From JAZRUF01 sp045652405 (GTDB lineage: Bacteria > Bacillota > Clostridia > Oscillospirales > JAAYXM01), in the NCBI GenBank assembly GCA_045652405.1, contig JAZRUF010000099.1, positions 1 to 12,640 on the forward strand: a stretch of DNA of 12,640 bases, given 5' to 3'. Each line of letters opens with the position of its first letter. Position 1 is the first letter of the stretch. Below, piece by piece: positions 5,471 through 12,421 of the stretch. The notes beneath the pieces were generated by a model. It made no database searches, was not told where the DNA came from, and saw only the letters and a list, made by a program, of their open reading frames with translations. The position numbers and the translations under genes were made by a program.

Positions 5471-6199
5471 ATGAAGCGATGGCTTAAAATTTTAATAGCG
5501 ATTTTGCTTGTTATTGTTCTTGTGGTCGCAGGTCTTGCAATATGGCAGTGGGATAATATAAAAGCTGCATACACGGCGTTTACGAGTGATGCGGAAACGA
5601 TTTCTCAGCAGATGGAAACCAAGCGGCAAGAGCAGGAGCAGACGATGAGCGAGTTTAACGTAACCGTTCAGGCGCTTGACGCGGCGCAAACCGGTGATTT
5701 GCTTGACGGTAAGGTAAGCGCGGAGGAGGTCAAAGCATCGCTGGGTATTACTCAGGAGATGATTGACGAGGCCAAGGCTGAGACCGAGATTAAAGAGGAG
5801 AAAAAGATGCCCTCTAAGCCCAAGTCTGACGCGGGAAAGAGTGTGCAACAGAAAGCCAATGACCTGATGAACAAATGCGCGGCAGAGCTTTACGCTTGCG
5901 AGGTTGACATGATGGCGCAGCTTGGCGAGATGAAGCAGTCGGCACTGGCTAAATGGTTTACCATTCCGCCCGATGACAGGACGGACGATAAACTAATAAG
6001 TATCGGCCTTACAGGACTTGAGCAATGCTATGACCTTGAGGTTAAAGCGGATAAAGAAGTCAAACAAATTTTAGCGAGGTATCGCAAGCAACTTGAAAGC
6101 TTAGGTGTGAAAACCACGGCGATAGACGATATCTGGAAATACTATTGTGAGAAAAAAGCTAATCAAAAAGCTTATTATCTAAACAAGTATATAAATTAA
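5471..6199 (+). CDS. Membrane-anchored protein of unknown function, helix-rich
   Basis: The 242-residue product begins with KRWLK, then one hydrophobic segment (about 7-25, ILIAILLVIVLVVAGLAIW), then a long polar, charged and helix-prone region. That region has a Gln/Glu-rich stretch near 45-60, a Lys/Glu-rich linker (about 101-118) and two further helical blocks to the end. The segment may be an uncleaved signal anchor, placing the rest outside the cell. Three or four cysteines (near 136, 143, 186 and 226) lie in the C-terminal half. I do not recognise the family. AGGTGGGAG at 5456-5464 precedes the ATG by 6 nt. The gene starts 35 nt after the ABC transporter and ends 14 nt before the SLH gene, so it is probably co-transcribed with both. 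A surface or envelope role is inferred from the anchor and from the SLH neighbour. Confidence 0.85.
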   Translation: MKRWLKILIAILLVIVLVVAGLAIWQWDNIKAAYTAFTSDAETISQQMETKRQEQEQTMSEFNVTVQALDAAQTGDLLDGKVSAEEVKASLGITQEMIDEAKAETEIKEEKKMPSKPKSDAGKSVQQKANDLMNKCAAELYACEVDMMAQLGEMKQSALAKWFTIPPDDRTDDKLISIGLTGLEQCYDLEVKADKEVKQILARYRKQLESLGVKTTAIDDIWKYYCEKKANQKAYYLNKYIN

Positions 6200-6213
6200 G
6201 GAGGAAATTTATC

Positions 6214-7815
6214 ATGAAGAAAACATTTAAGAGAATTGCAGCGTGGGCACTGGCTCTGTGCATGTGCGTAAGCTGCATATCAGGAGCACTGGCGGCAGCA
6301 CCGGAGGCAGGAGAAATTGGTGTTGATGCAAATGCCAAAGAATTGAGCAATGGAACATATAATGTTTCATATAAGGCGACACTCACTATGGAAGAAGCAT
6401 TTGCTAAGATTGTTGATCTCAACAGAGCAGATAGCGATAACTTAAAGAGTCTGCGCTTTACGTGTGTTCTTAAAGATGCGTTGGTTGCACAGCTCGGCGC
6501 GGAAGCAGGCACCATTGATTTTGACATTACTGATGCCAACGGCGCAGCTAACGGTATCTTTATTAAGGATACAAATGATACTCCTGAGATTAAAGACGGA
6601 GCATTAGAAGTTGTTTATAAGCTTGACCCGGATGTTGTAGAGACTTGGAAAAATAAAGAAGCAGGCGTTGTTGCTCCGGAGCTTATGAAAGAAATGGTTA
6701 TAGTCAATTCCAAGAGCGCAACAGCGGCTCAGATAAAGGCGGCGAGCCCGGTCGATAATAAGATTCCTGGAACCGCAAAGGTTGTTATTACTGAAGTTGA
6801 CGGAAAGGATATTCCGTATTATGCAGGCACTAAAGAGATTGAAGCTGCAGAGGGAGCCTATGATGTAAAAATCACCCCGTACACCTACTCCGGCGGTGGA
6901 GGAAGTGTTATCACTTCCTATCAGGCAAACATCCCGGCTATGGCCAACGGTAAGATTACTGCAACTCCGAGCTGGGCATCTGCAGGCGCTAAGATTACTC
7001 TTACCGTAACTCCGGATGCGGGTTATCGTGTAGACTCTCTTACCGTAACCGATAAGGACGGCAAGGAGGTTAAGCTTACAAAGACCGGCGATAACACCTA
7101 CTCATTTACCATGCCCAATAGCAGAGTTAATGTTAAGGCAACATTCGTTGGCGGCATTGCAGATCCGGCAAAGACCGGTGTCGGCGCACTGCTCAATGCA
7201 GATAATCACATCGCATACATGAACGGTGACAACAAAGGCAATTTCCGTCCGAACGCAAACATCACCCGCGCTGAGGTTGCTCAGGTATTCTACAACCTGC
7301 TCAACAACAAGAACGTAAGCAAGGCATCCTTTGGCGATGTTGCGGCAGACGCTTGGTATGCAGAGGCAGTAGGAACTCTGGCAGGAATGGGTATAGTAAA
7401 CGGTGTTGGCAAGAACAACTTCCAGCCGAACCGCTCCATTACTCGCGCTGAGTTTGCTACGATCGCAGCACGCTTTGCAAAGGCAAGTGATGCAAGCTTC
7501 GATTTTAATGACGTTGCAAAGTCACACTGGGCATATTCATATATTTCCACTGCATCTGCTTATGGTTGGGTCAGCGGTTCCGGTGCAAACATGTTTGAGC
7601 CGGAGCGCGCAATCACTCGTGCTGAGGTTGCAACAATTGTAAACCGCATGCTCAGACGCTTGGGTGATGAGACTGCTATGGACGAAGGTCACGGACGCGA
7701 ATGGCCGGACGTTGCTGATGGCCACTGGGCAGCAGTAGCGATTGCTGAGGCGACAAACGGACACGGTCATGAGTTTAATGATACTTACACCAGTGAGAGC
7801 TGGAAAGCTGAGTAA
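6214..7815 (+). CDS. Secreted S-layer-homology (SLH) protein with InlB-type repeat
   Basis: The 533-residue product begins with a typical signal peptide (KKTFKR, hydrophobic core, likely cut near ALA-A at 27-29). A domain of about 40-225 is unassigned. A Gly-rich hinge (SGGGGS) leads into a divergent InlB B-repeat at about 237-312, seen in GKITATPSWASAGAKITLTV and GYRVDSLTV. Three SLH repeats follow (about 316-364, 371-425, 430-484), each with the ITRAE box (NITRAEVA, SITRAEFA, AITRAEVA). The end (WPDVADGHW...AIAEATNGH) begins like a fourth SLH repeat but turns into the EATN-H tail that I associate with clostridial SLH proteins. SLH repeats bind pyruvylated secondary cell-wall polymers, so the protein should sit on the cell surface. 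A near-perfect AAGGAGG (6198-6204) predicts strong translation. A hairpin follows the stop codon. Confidence 0.93.
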   Translation: MKKTFKRIAAWALALCMCVSCISGALAAAPEAGEIGVDANAKELSNGTYNVSYKATLTMEEAFAKIVDLNRADSDNLKSLRFTCVLKDALVAQLGAEAGTIDFDITDANGAANGIFIKDTNDTPEIKDGALEVVYKLDPDVVETWKNKEAGVVAPELMKEMVIVNSKSATAAQIKAASPVDNKIPGTAKVVITEVDGKDIPYYAGTKEIEAAEGAYDVKITPYTYSGGGGSVITSYQANIPAMANGKITATPSWASAGAKITLTVTPDAGYRVDSLTVTDKDGKEVKLTKTGDNTYSFTMPNSRVNVKATFVGGIADPAKTGVGALLNADNHIAYMNGDNKGNFRPNANITRAEVAQVFYNLLNNKNVSKASFGDVAADAWYAEAVGTLAGMGIVNGVGKNNFQPNRSITRAEFATIAARFAKASDASFDFNDVAKSHWAYSYISTASAYGWVSGSGANMFEPERAITRAEVATIVNRMLRRLGDETAMDEGHGREWPDVADGHWAAVAIAEATNGHGHEFNDTYTSESWKAE

Positions 7816-7832
7816 TTTTTAGAATTAGAGAC

Positions 7833-7868
7833 AACGACAGGAGCGGCATAAAAAACGCTCCTGCCGTT
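7833..7868 (+). terminator. Terminator-like hairpin after the SLH gene
   Basis: CAGGAGCG (7838-7845) pairs perfectly with CGCTCCTG (7856-7863). After one A-C mismatch the stem continues as AACG/CGTT, and the loop is GCATAAAAAA. The T-tract is broken (GTTTACGCACTTTTA), so termination may be incomplete. It separates the SLH transcript from the polysaccharide operon. Confidence 0.62.
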
Positions 7869-7876
7869 TACGCACT

Positions 7877-7906
7877 TTTACAGGGATGAAAATACCGAGT
7901 TATATG
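7877..7906 (+). promoter_or_regulatory. Weak promoter candidate for the polysaccharide operon
   Basis: TTTACA at 7877-7882 (5 of 6), an 18-nt spacer and TATATG at 7901-7906 (4 of 6). It lies directly behind the hairpin and would give a leader of about 45 nt to the ATG at 7959. Nothing better is visible between 7869 and 7958; read-through from the SLH gene is the alternative. Confidence 0.33.
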
Positions 7907-7958
7907 TTGCAGGATGCGATAGGTAACTCAGGATAAACAAACAGAAACGGATGAGAAG

Positions 7959-8771
7959 ATGATAAACGAGAGAAAAGTTGAAATGGAGCTGGACTTGCAA
8001 AAACTTTTGCAGGCGTATTTGCATAAATGGTGGTTGATTGTGGTAAGCGCAATTGTCTGTGCGGCTCTTATTGGGGTGTATACAATTAATTTTATTACAC
8101 CTATGTACCGTGCTACGATAACCGTATATGTTAATAACGTAAGAAATGACCAAGATATTCAGTATATCTCGGGTTCTAACCTGGCGGCGTCGCAGCCCCT
8201 CGTAAATACTTATATTAACATAATAAAATGCGACTCGGTGCTCAGTAAGGTTGCTGATGCATCACGTGCAAAAATAGCACCCGAGGATATAAAGAGGATA
8301 ATGTCAACCGCGCAGGTTGACGATACCGAGCTGTTTAATGTTACTATCACCCATCCGGAACCCAAAATGGCGGCGAGAATTGCTAATGCAGTCGCTGAAG
8401 TGGCTCCGAAGGAGATAGAGTCGATAGTAGAGGGAAGCTCGACAAAGATTATTGACTATGCCAAAATTCCCAAGAGCCCGTCTTCACCGGATTTAGGGAA
8501 AAACTGCATACTGGGAATCCTTGCAGGCGCGCTTCTCGCACTTGCATATATTACTGTGCGGTTCCTTCTGGATGTACGAATTAAGGACGAAGAGGATTTA
8601 TCCATGCTCTTTGAAATGCCGGTGCTTGCGCAGATTCCTGCGTTTGTTTCGCCAAGTGCAAAGCGCCGAAACGGATATGGAAAAGGAAAGTATATCTACC
8701 ATACCCATGAGTATGTAAGAGACGAGGACGAGGACTCCGATGACAATAAAAATAAGGAGGCGGGAAAATGA
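7959..8771 (+). CDS. Wzz-like polysaccharide chain-length/kinase adaptor membrane protein (CpsC/YveK type)
   Basis: The 270-residue product has the Wzz domain layout: ELDLQKLLQAYLHKWWLI leading into membrane helix 1 (about 24-46), an extracellular loop of about 135 residues, the Pro-rich segment KIPKSPSSPDLG (169-180), then helix 2 (about 183-204). Firmicute adaptors of this type activate a separate BY-kinase through their cytoplasmic C-terminus, and this one has a tail of about 65 residues that includes a Tyr/His patch (YGKGKYIYHTHEY) followed by an acidic run (DEDEDSDD). It should control EPS or capsule chain length. Either ATG 7959 or the in-frame ATG 7983 could be the start; neither has a strong ribosome binding site. 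The TGA overlaps the next ATG by 4 nt, so the kinase is translationally coupled. Confidence 0.9.
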   Translation: MINERKVEMELDLQKLLQAYLHKWWLIVVSAIVCAALIGVYTINFITPMYRATITVYVNNVRNDQDIQYISGSNLAASQPLVNTYINIIKCDSVLSKVADASRAKIAPEDIKRIMSTAQVDDTELFNVTITHPEPKMAARIANAVAEVAPKEIESIVEGSSTKIIDYAKIPKSPSSPDLGKNCILGILAGALLALAYITVRFLLDVRIKDEEDLSMLFEMPVLAQIPAFVSPSAKRRNGYGKGKYIYHTHEYVRDEDEDSDDNKNKEAGK

Positions 8772-9694
8772 TTAACTTATTTAAAAGAAATAAGGATAAC
8801 GCTGCCGCCTCAAAGAAGCGCACAGAATCGTCAATAAATGAAGAGAGACGCAATTTGCTCTCCTCAAAGAGTGACTTCTTTGTGCGTGAGGCGTACAAGG
8901 CACTGCGAACCAACGTTTCGTTTGCGCTTACGGACGAGGAAAAATGCAATGTTATAGTTGTAACTTCTTCAATGCAGGGTGAAGGGAAAAGCATAACTAC
9001 GATGAATCTGGCGATATCATATGCAATGACTGATCGCAAGGTTTTGGTTATTGACTGCGACCTGCGCCGTCCTAAAGTATCGCGCCTTTTGCAAATGAAT
9101 TCCAAGGTTGGACTTAGTAATCTTATTATGAACAGCGAGCTCAAGGACGAGGCGGTTCTTCACACCAAGATTGAAGGACTGGATGTAATTTTAGCGGGAG
9201 ACATCCCTCCGAATCCGTCAGAGCTTTTAGGCTCTCCGAAAATGCAGCAGATAATAAATGATTTACGAGAGAGTTATGACTATATTTTCTTGGATTCACC
9301 TCCGATAAATATGGTTACTGATGCTGTTGTTTTGGCTCCGCAGTCAAACGGCGTACTTTTCCTGGTGCGCGCAAACTATGCCGATCGCGGTGGAGTTGTT
9401 CACGCTGTTGAGCAGCTTGAATACGCAAAGGCAAAGATCCTCGGGTTTGTACTCAATGATGTGGACATGGAAAAAACGTACTATGCGTATGGTAAGTACC
9501 GTTATAAAGGCTATATGAAGTACGGCAAGTACAGACGCTACAAAAGATATGGCTATGGTTACGGTTATGGGTACGGTTATCGTCGCCTCGGTTATGGCTA
9601 CGGATACGGACATAGGCATGGGAATGCACAGATACCTGGGGTGCAAAACGAGGCTACGCAAGCCCAGAAGCAACAGGAGGCTGATATGCAATGA
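8768..9694 (+). CDS. BY-family tyrosine kinase of capsule/EPS synthesis, with Tyr-Gly-rich tail (CpsD/YwqD type)
   Basis: The 308-residue product holds the BY-kinase motifs: the activation segment FFVREAYKALRTNV (about 37-50), Walker A SSMQGEGKS (67-75, Lys74), Walker A' VLVIDCDLRRP (Asp96, Asp98) and Walker B DYIFLDSPP (Asp176). The C-terminal tyrosine cluster, normally four to six tyrosines, is greatly enlarged here: 18 tyrosines between about 238 and 280, in KYRYKGYMKYGKYRRYKR and a (YG)n run. The tail then continues with a Gln-rich end. The kinase phosphorylates such tails in trans, and cycling of phosphorylation tunes polymer length. It has no membrane helix and depends on the adaptor encoded just upstream. 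AAGGAGG lies at 8755-8761. ATGA overlaps join it to both neighbours. Confidence 0.93.
   Translation: MINLFKRNKDNAAASKKRTESSINEERRNLLSSKSDFFVREAYKALRTNVSFALTDEEKCNVIVVTSSMQGEGKSITTMNLAISYAMTDRKVLVIDCDLRRPKVSRLLQMNSKVGLSNLIMNSELKDEAVLHTKIEGLDVILAGDIPPNPSELLGSPKMQQIINDLRESYDYIFLDSPPINMVTDAVVLAPQSNGVLFLVRANYADRGGVVHAVEQLEYAKAKILGFVLNDVDMEKTYYAYGKYRYKGYMKYGKYRRYKRYGYGYGYGYGYRRLGYGYGYGHRHGNAQIPGVQNEATQAQKQQEADMQ
9548..9610 (+). repeat. Degenerate tandem hexamer repeat (TAYGGN) coding for Tyr-Gly
   Basis: Five consecutive hexamers of the form TAYGGN (9548-9577) and three more (9593-9610) are separated by a 15-nt insert (TAT, then CGTCGCCTCGGT). The third codon positions vary (TAT/TAC, GGC/GGT/GGG/GGA), so the repeat is old enough to have diverged while the Tyr-Gly pattern was kept. 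Six-base units expand and contract without frameshift. Confidence 0.85.
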
Positions 9695-10440
9695 CAGATC
9701 TGCATACTCACATTCTGCCCGGTATTGATGACGGCGCTGAGAATGCAGACGAAAGCATTGCAATGCTGAAAATGGAGAGGGACCAGGGGGTAAAAACCGT
9801 GGTTCTTACACCGCACTTTTATCGGGATAGGGAGAACCCGCGGCGGTTTCTTCGCCGCAGACAAGAGGCAGCTTTAGAGCTTGCCAAAAAACTACGCGAG
9901 CTTTCGGACGAGGAGAGGAATTCTCTTCCAAAGCTTGTTTTGGGAGCCGAGGTAGCATGGTGGCCTGATATGGACGAATGGGATGACCTTTCTAAGCTAT
10001 GCATTGGCGAAACCAAAAATTTGTTGCTTGAGCTTCCGTTTACGCCATGGAATGGGCGCATGATTGACCAAATTTATAATTTGGCGGGGCGTACCGGAAT
10101 TAGACCGGTGTTTGCCCATTTGGAAAGATATTTAAAAATTCAGCCGCCTGAGCTTATTGATGAGGTTTTGGACTTAGGCTTCCCAATTCAAATTGGAACC
10201 GATGCACTGGTGCATTTGCTCAGACGCGGCGGAGTCATGAAGCTTTTAAAGGATGGAAAGGGCAATTTAATTGCCTCGGATTGTCATGACAATAAAAAGC
10301 GCGCGCCAAATCTTAAAGAGGCAATGAGGTTTATAAGCCGTAAGTTAGGTGCGGATATAGCGGAAGATTTTTCGTTATGCGCTGATGAATTAGCCGGCAT
10401 TACGGCAGGGGATCAAGAGTTCATGACAAACGCGGATTAA
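9691..10440 (+). CDS. PHP-type manganese-dependent protein-tyrosine phosphatase (CpsB/YwqE type)
   Basis: The 249-residue product has the PHP metal ligands in order: DLHTHILPGIDDGA (His5, His7, Asp13/14), TPH (His42), GAEV (Glu87), HLERY (His143) and SDCHD (Asp197, His199). Length and motifs match CpsB/YwqE/Wzb-replacing phosphatases, which remove phosphate from the tyrosine tail of the cognate BY-kinase in the cytoplasm. Its start overlaps the end of the kinase gene (ATGA), with AGGAGG at 9675-9680. Here the order is adaptor, kinase, phosphatase, as in Bacillus and unlike Streptococcus pneumoniae, where the phosphatase comes first. A close neighbour in the family would be a PHP histidinol phosphatase, but the genetic context decides against that. 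Confidence 0.93.
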   Translation: MTDLHTHILPGIDDGAENADESIAMLKMERDQGVKTVVLTPHFYRDRENPRRFLRRRQEAALELAKKLRELSDEERNSLPKLVLGAEVAWWPDMDEWDDLSKLCIGETKNLLLELPFTPWNGRMIDQIYNLAGRTGIRPVFAHLERYLKIQPPELIDEVLDLGFPIQIGTDALVHLLRRGGVMKLLKDGKGNLIASDCHDNKKRAPNLKEAMRFISRKLGADIAEDFSLCADELAGITAGDQEFMTNAD

Positions 10441-10450
10441 AAAAATACGG

Positions 10451-10484
10451 TGCCGCATACCGATGAGGGAGAGTGTGTGCGGCA
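10451..10484 (+). other. Intergenic hairpin inside the polysaccharide operon
   Basis: TGCCGCATAC (10451-10460) pairs with GTGTGCGGCA (10475-10484) over 10 bp with one G-T wobble, around a 14-nt loop. It fills most of the 70-nt gap between the phosphatase and the dehydratase, the only sizeable gap in the operon. No T-run follows, so it is not a classical terminator. It could be a processing site or mRNA stabiliser. The first in-frame ATG of the next open frame (10463) lies in its loop, one more reason to prefer ATG 10511. Confidence 0.5.
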
Positions 10485-10510
10485 ACGGAGAGGGTAAAGG
10501 TTGTAGTCAA

Positions 10511-12406
10511 ATGAACGAGTGCTACAAAAAATCACTGCGCATATTAGCTATAGTATTATTGGATGTGCTGCTTGTTGCCGCGTGCGGCATGGTGGCTTTA
10601 TTGGTGCGCTTTGACTTCTCTTTCGATGCAATCGGAAGTGTGTACAAGCAGCAGCTTTTTTACTTTTTATGCGTGCAGAGTGGAATTACAATTGTGGTTT
10701 TCATGCTGCGCCGCATGTACCACTATGTCTGGAGGTCTGTAAGCGCATACGATGTGGCGGATATGACAGTGTCCGTTGCGTCAGCTTTTATTGTTACATA
10801 TATTGTGTCCCATTTAGCAGGGATAAAGATTCCAAACAGCGTCGCAGCGATAGATTTACTTTGCATAATTATTGCACTGGTAGGCATGCGATGCTTTTTG
10901 CGTTTCTATGAGTCACTTAGCCGTGCGTTTTTGCGCATAAGCGGCGGGGACAGAATTATGCTCATAGGAGCGGGTGAAGCGGGACGAGTCCTGCTGCGTG
11001 AGATTTTGTTCTCAAATAAGACTGAAGGTAAGGTCTGCTGCATAGTTGATGACAATCAGAGTAAATGGGGCAAGCGCATGAACGGCGTGCGCATCTATGG
11101 CGGACGTGACAAGATAGCAGAGCTTGCAAAGGAAAAAAAGATAACGCATATAATTTTTGCGATTCCGTCTGCATCTGCGGCGGACAAGCAGGAGATTTTA
11201 AAGCTGTGCCAGGACACCGGATGTAAGGTGCGTACTCTGCCGGGCGTTTATCAGATGGTAAATGGCGAGGCGAGCTTATCTGAGGTTAAGGATGTGCAGG
11301 TTGAGGACCTGCTCGGGCGTGAGCCGGTAAAGCTCAATAACCGAGCGGTGACAGAGCTTATGCAGGATAAGGTTGTACTTGTCACCGGCGGCGGTGGTTC
11401 GATCGGAAGTGAGCTGTGCCGCCAGATTGCAAGATGCAAGCCTAAACAGCTCATAATTCTTGACATATACGAAAACAATGCGTATGACATCCAGCAGGAG
11501 CTTCTGAGTAAGCACAAGACGCTTGATTTGAAGGTTGAGATTGCGTCTATACGCGATAAAGAAAAGATTTATTCGCTGTTTAAAGAGTTGCGTCCGGAGA
11601 TTGTTTTCCACGCAGCAGCGCACAAGCATGTGCCGCTTATGGAGAGCTGCACTACAGAGGCGGTAAAGAACAATATATTTGGAACTTATCACGTGGTTCG
11701 TGCGGCTGAGAAATACGGCGTTAAGAAATTCGTCATGATTTCTACGGATAAAGCGGTTAACCCGACTAATTTTATGGGCGCGACAAAGCGTTTCTGTGAA
11801 ATGATACTGCAGAGCCGACAGAAGAGTGCTACGGAGTTTTGTGCTGTTCGCTTTGGCAATGTACTTGGCTCAAACGGCTCGGTTGTTCCGCTCTTTAAGC
11901 GTCAGATTGCGGCGGGCGGTCCGATTACGCTTACGGATAAGCGGATAATAAGATATTTTATGACTATTGAAGAGGCTTCTCAGCTTGTGCTGGAGGCGGG
12001 CGCAATGGCGCAACCCGGGCAGATTTTTGTGCTTGATATGGGAGAGCCGGTTAAGATTCTGACTCTTGCGGAAAATCTCATACGTCTTTCCGGCCTTGAG
12101 CCGTATAAGGATATTGAAATCAGAGAGATTGGTCTAAGGCCGGGCGAAAAGCTCTACGAGGAGCTTATAACCGGCGGTGTTGGGCAGAGTAAGACTGCAA
12201 ATGAAAAGATTTTTGTTGAGCAGCAGGAGGTTATCAGCCCAGACTACATTATGGATTGCCTTGAAAAGCTCGACTGTGCGGTGACGGATAATATTTCAAA
12301 TCGCGAGATGATAGAGCTTATGAAGGATATAGTGTCAACGTATTACGACCCCAAGCAGATAAATTCTGCTGCGGTGGGGAAAGTTGTGAAAATAGCAAAC
12401 ACTTAA
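10511..12406 (+). CDS. Membrane-bound UDP-sugar 4,6-dehydratase (PglF/EpsC/CapD type)
   Basis: The 631-residue product has four N-terminal membrane helices (about 8-32, 48-66, 83-102, 112-130). A first Rossmann domain follows (MLIGAGEAG at 150-158), then the catalytic short-chain-dehydrogenase-like domain (VTGGGGSIGSE at 291-301, HAAAHKHVPLME near 367-378, STDKAVNPTNFMGATKR at 411-427). The SDR tyrosine is replaced by Met422, with Lys426 after it, as is usual in the long UDP-GlcNAc 4,6-dehydratases. Such enzymes turn UDP-GlcNAc into UDP-4-keto-6-deoxy-GlcNAc at the membrane. ATG 10511 is preferred over 10463: it has AAAGG at 10496-10500, and the helix then starts at the usual distance from the N-terminus. 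The DegT-type aminotransferase follows after 15 nt, which supports a role in amino-sugar synthesis for EPS. The first C-terminal use of NAD cannot be distinguished from NADP here. Confidence 0.94.
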   Translation: MNECYKKSLRILAIVLLDVLLVAACGMVALLVRFDFSFDAIGSVYKQQLFYFLCVQSGITIVVFMLRRMYHYVWRSVSAYDVADMTVSVASAFIVTYIVSHLAGIKIPNSVAAIDLLCIIIALVGMRCFLRFYESLSRAFLRISGGDRIMLIGAGEAGRVLLREILFSNKTEGKVCCIVDDNQSKWGKRMNGVRIYGGRDKIAELAKEKKITHIIFAIPSASAADKQEILKLCQDTGCKVRTLPGVYQMVNGEASLSEVKDVQVEDLLGREPVKLNNRAVTELMQDKVVLVTGGGGSIGSELCRQIARCKPKQLIILDIYENNAYDIQQELLSKHKTLDLKVEIASIRDKEKIYSLFKELRPEIVFHAAAHKHVPLMESCTTEAVKNNIFGTYHVVRAAEKYGVKKFVMISTDKAVNPTNFMGATKRFCEMILQSRQKSATEFCAVRFGNVLGSNGSVVPLFKRQIAAGGPITLTDKRIIRYFMTIEEASQLVLEAGAMAQPGQIFVLDMGEPVKILTLAENLIRLSGLEPYKDIEIREIGLRPGEKLYEELITGGVGQSKTANEKIFVEQQEVISPDYIMDCLEKLDCAVTDNISNREMIELMKDIVSTYYDPKQINSAAVGKVVKIANT

Positions 12407-12421
12407 AAAGGGATGACGGGA

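Noticed and set aside
7886..7936. A 16-codon ORF (ATG at 7886, TAA at 7934-7936) in the leader of the polysaccharide operon, a possible leader peptide.
   Set aside because: It has no proper ribosome binding site beyond AGGG touching the ATG, no run of a regulatory amino acid and no alternative hairpins next to it. It would also start before the predicted transcription start (about 7913).
9344..9763. Minus-strand open frame opposite the Tyr-Gly repeat of the kinase (Ile/Thr/Val-rich).
   Set aside because: Its composition is the complement of the TAYGGN repeat, and the frame stays open because of that repeat; no ribosome binding site was seen.
10463..10510. Sixteen-residue N-terminal extension of the dehydratase (MRESVCGNGEGKG).
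   Set aside because: Its ATG lies in the loop of the hairpin at 10451-10484, lacks a ribosome binding site, and would push the first membrane helix unusually far from the N-terminus.
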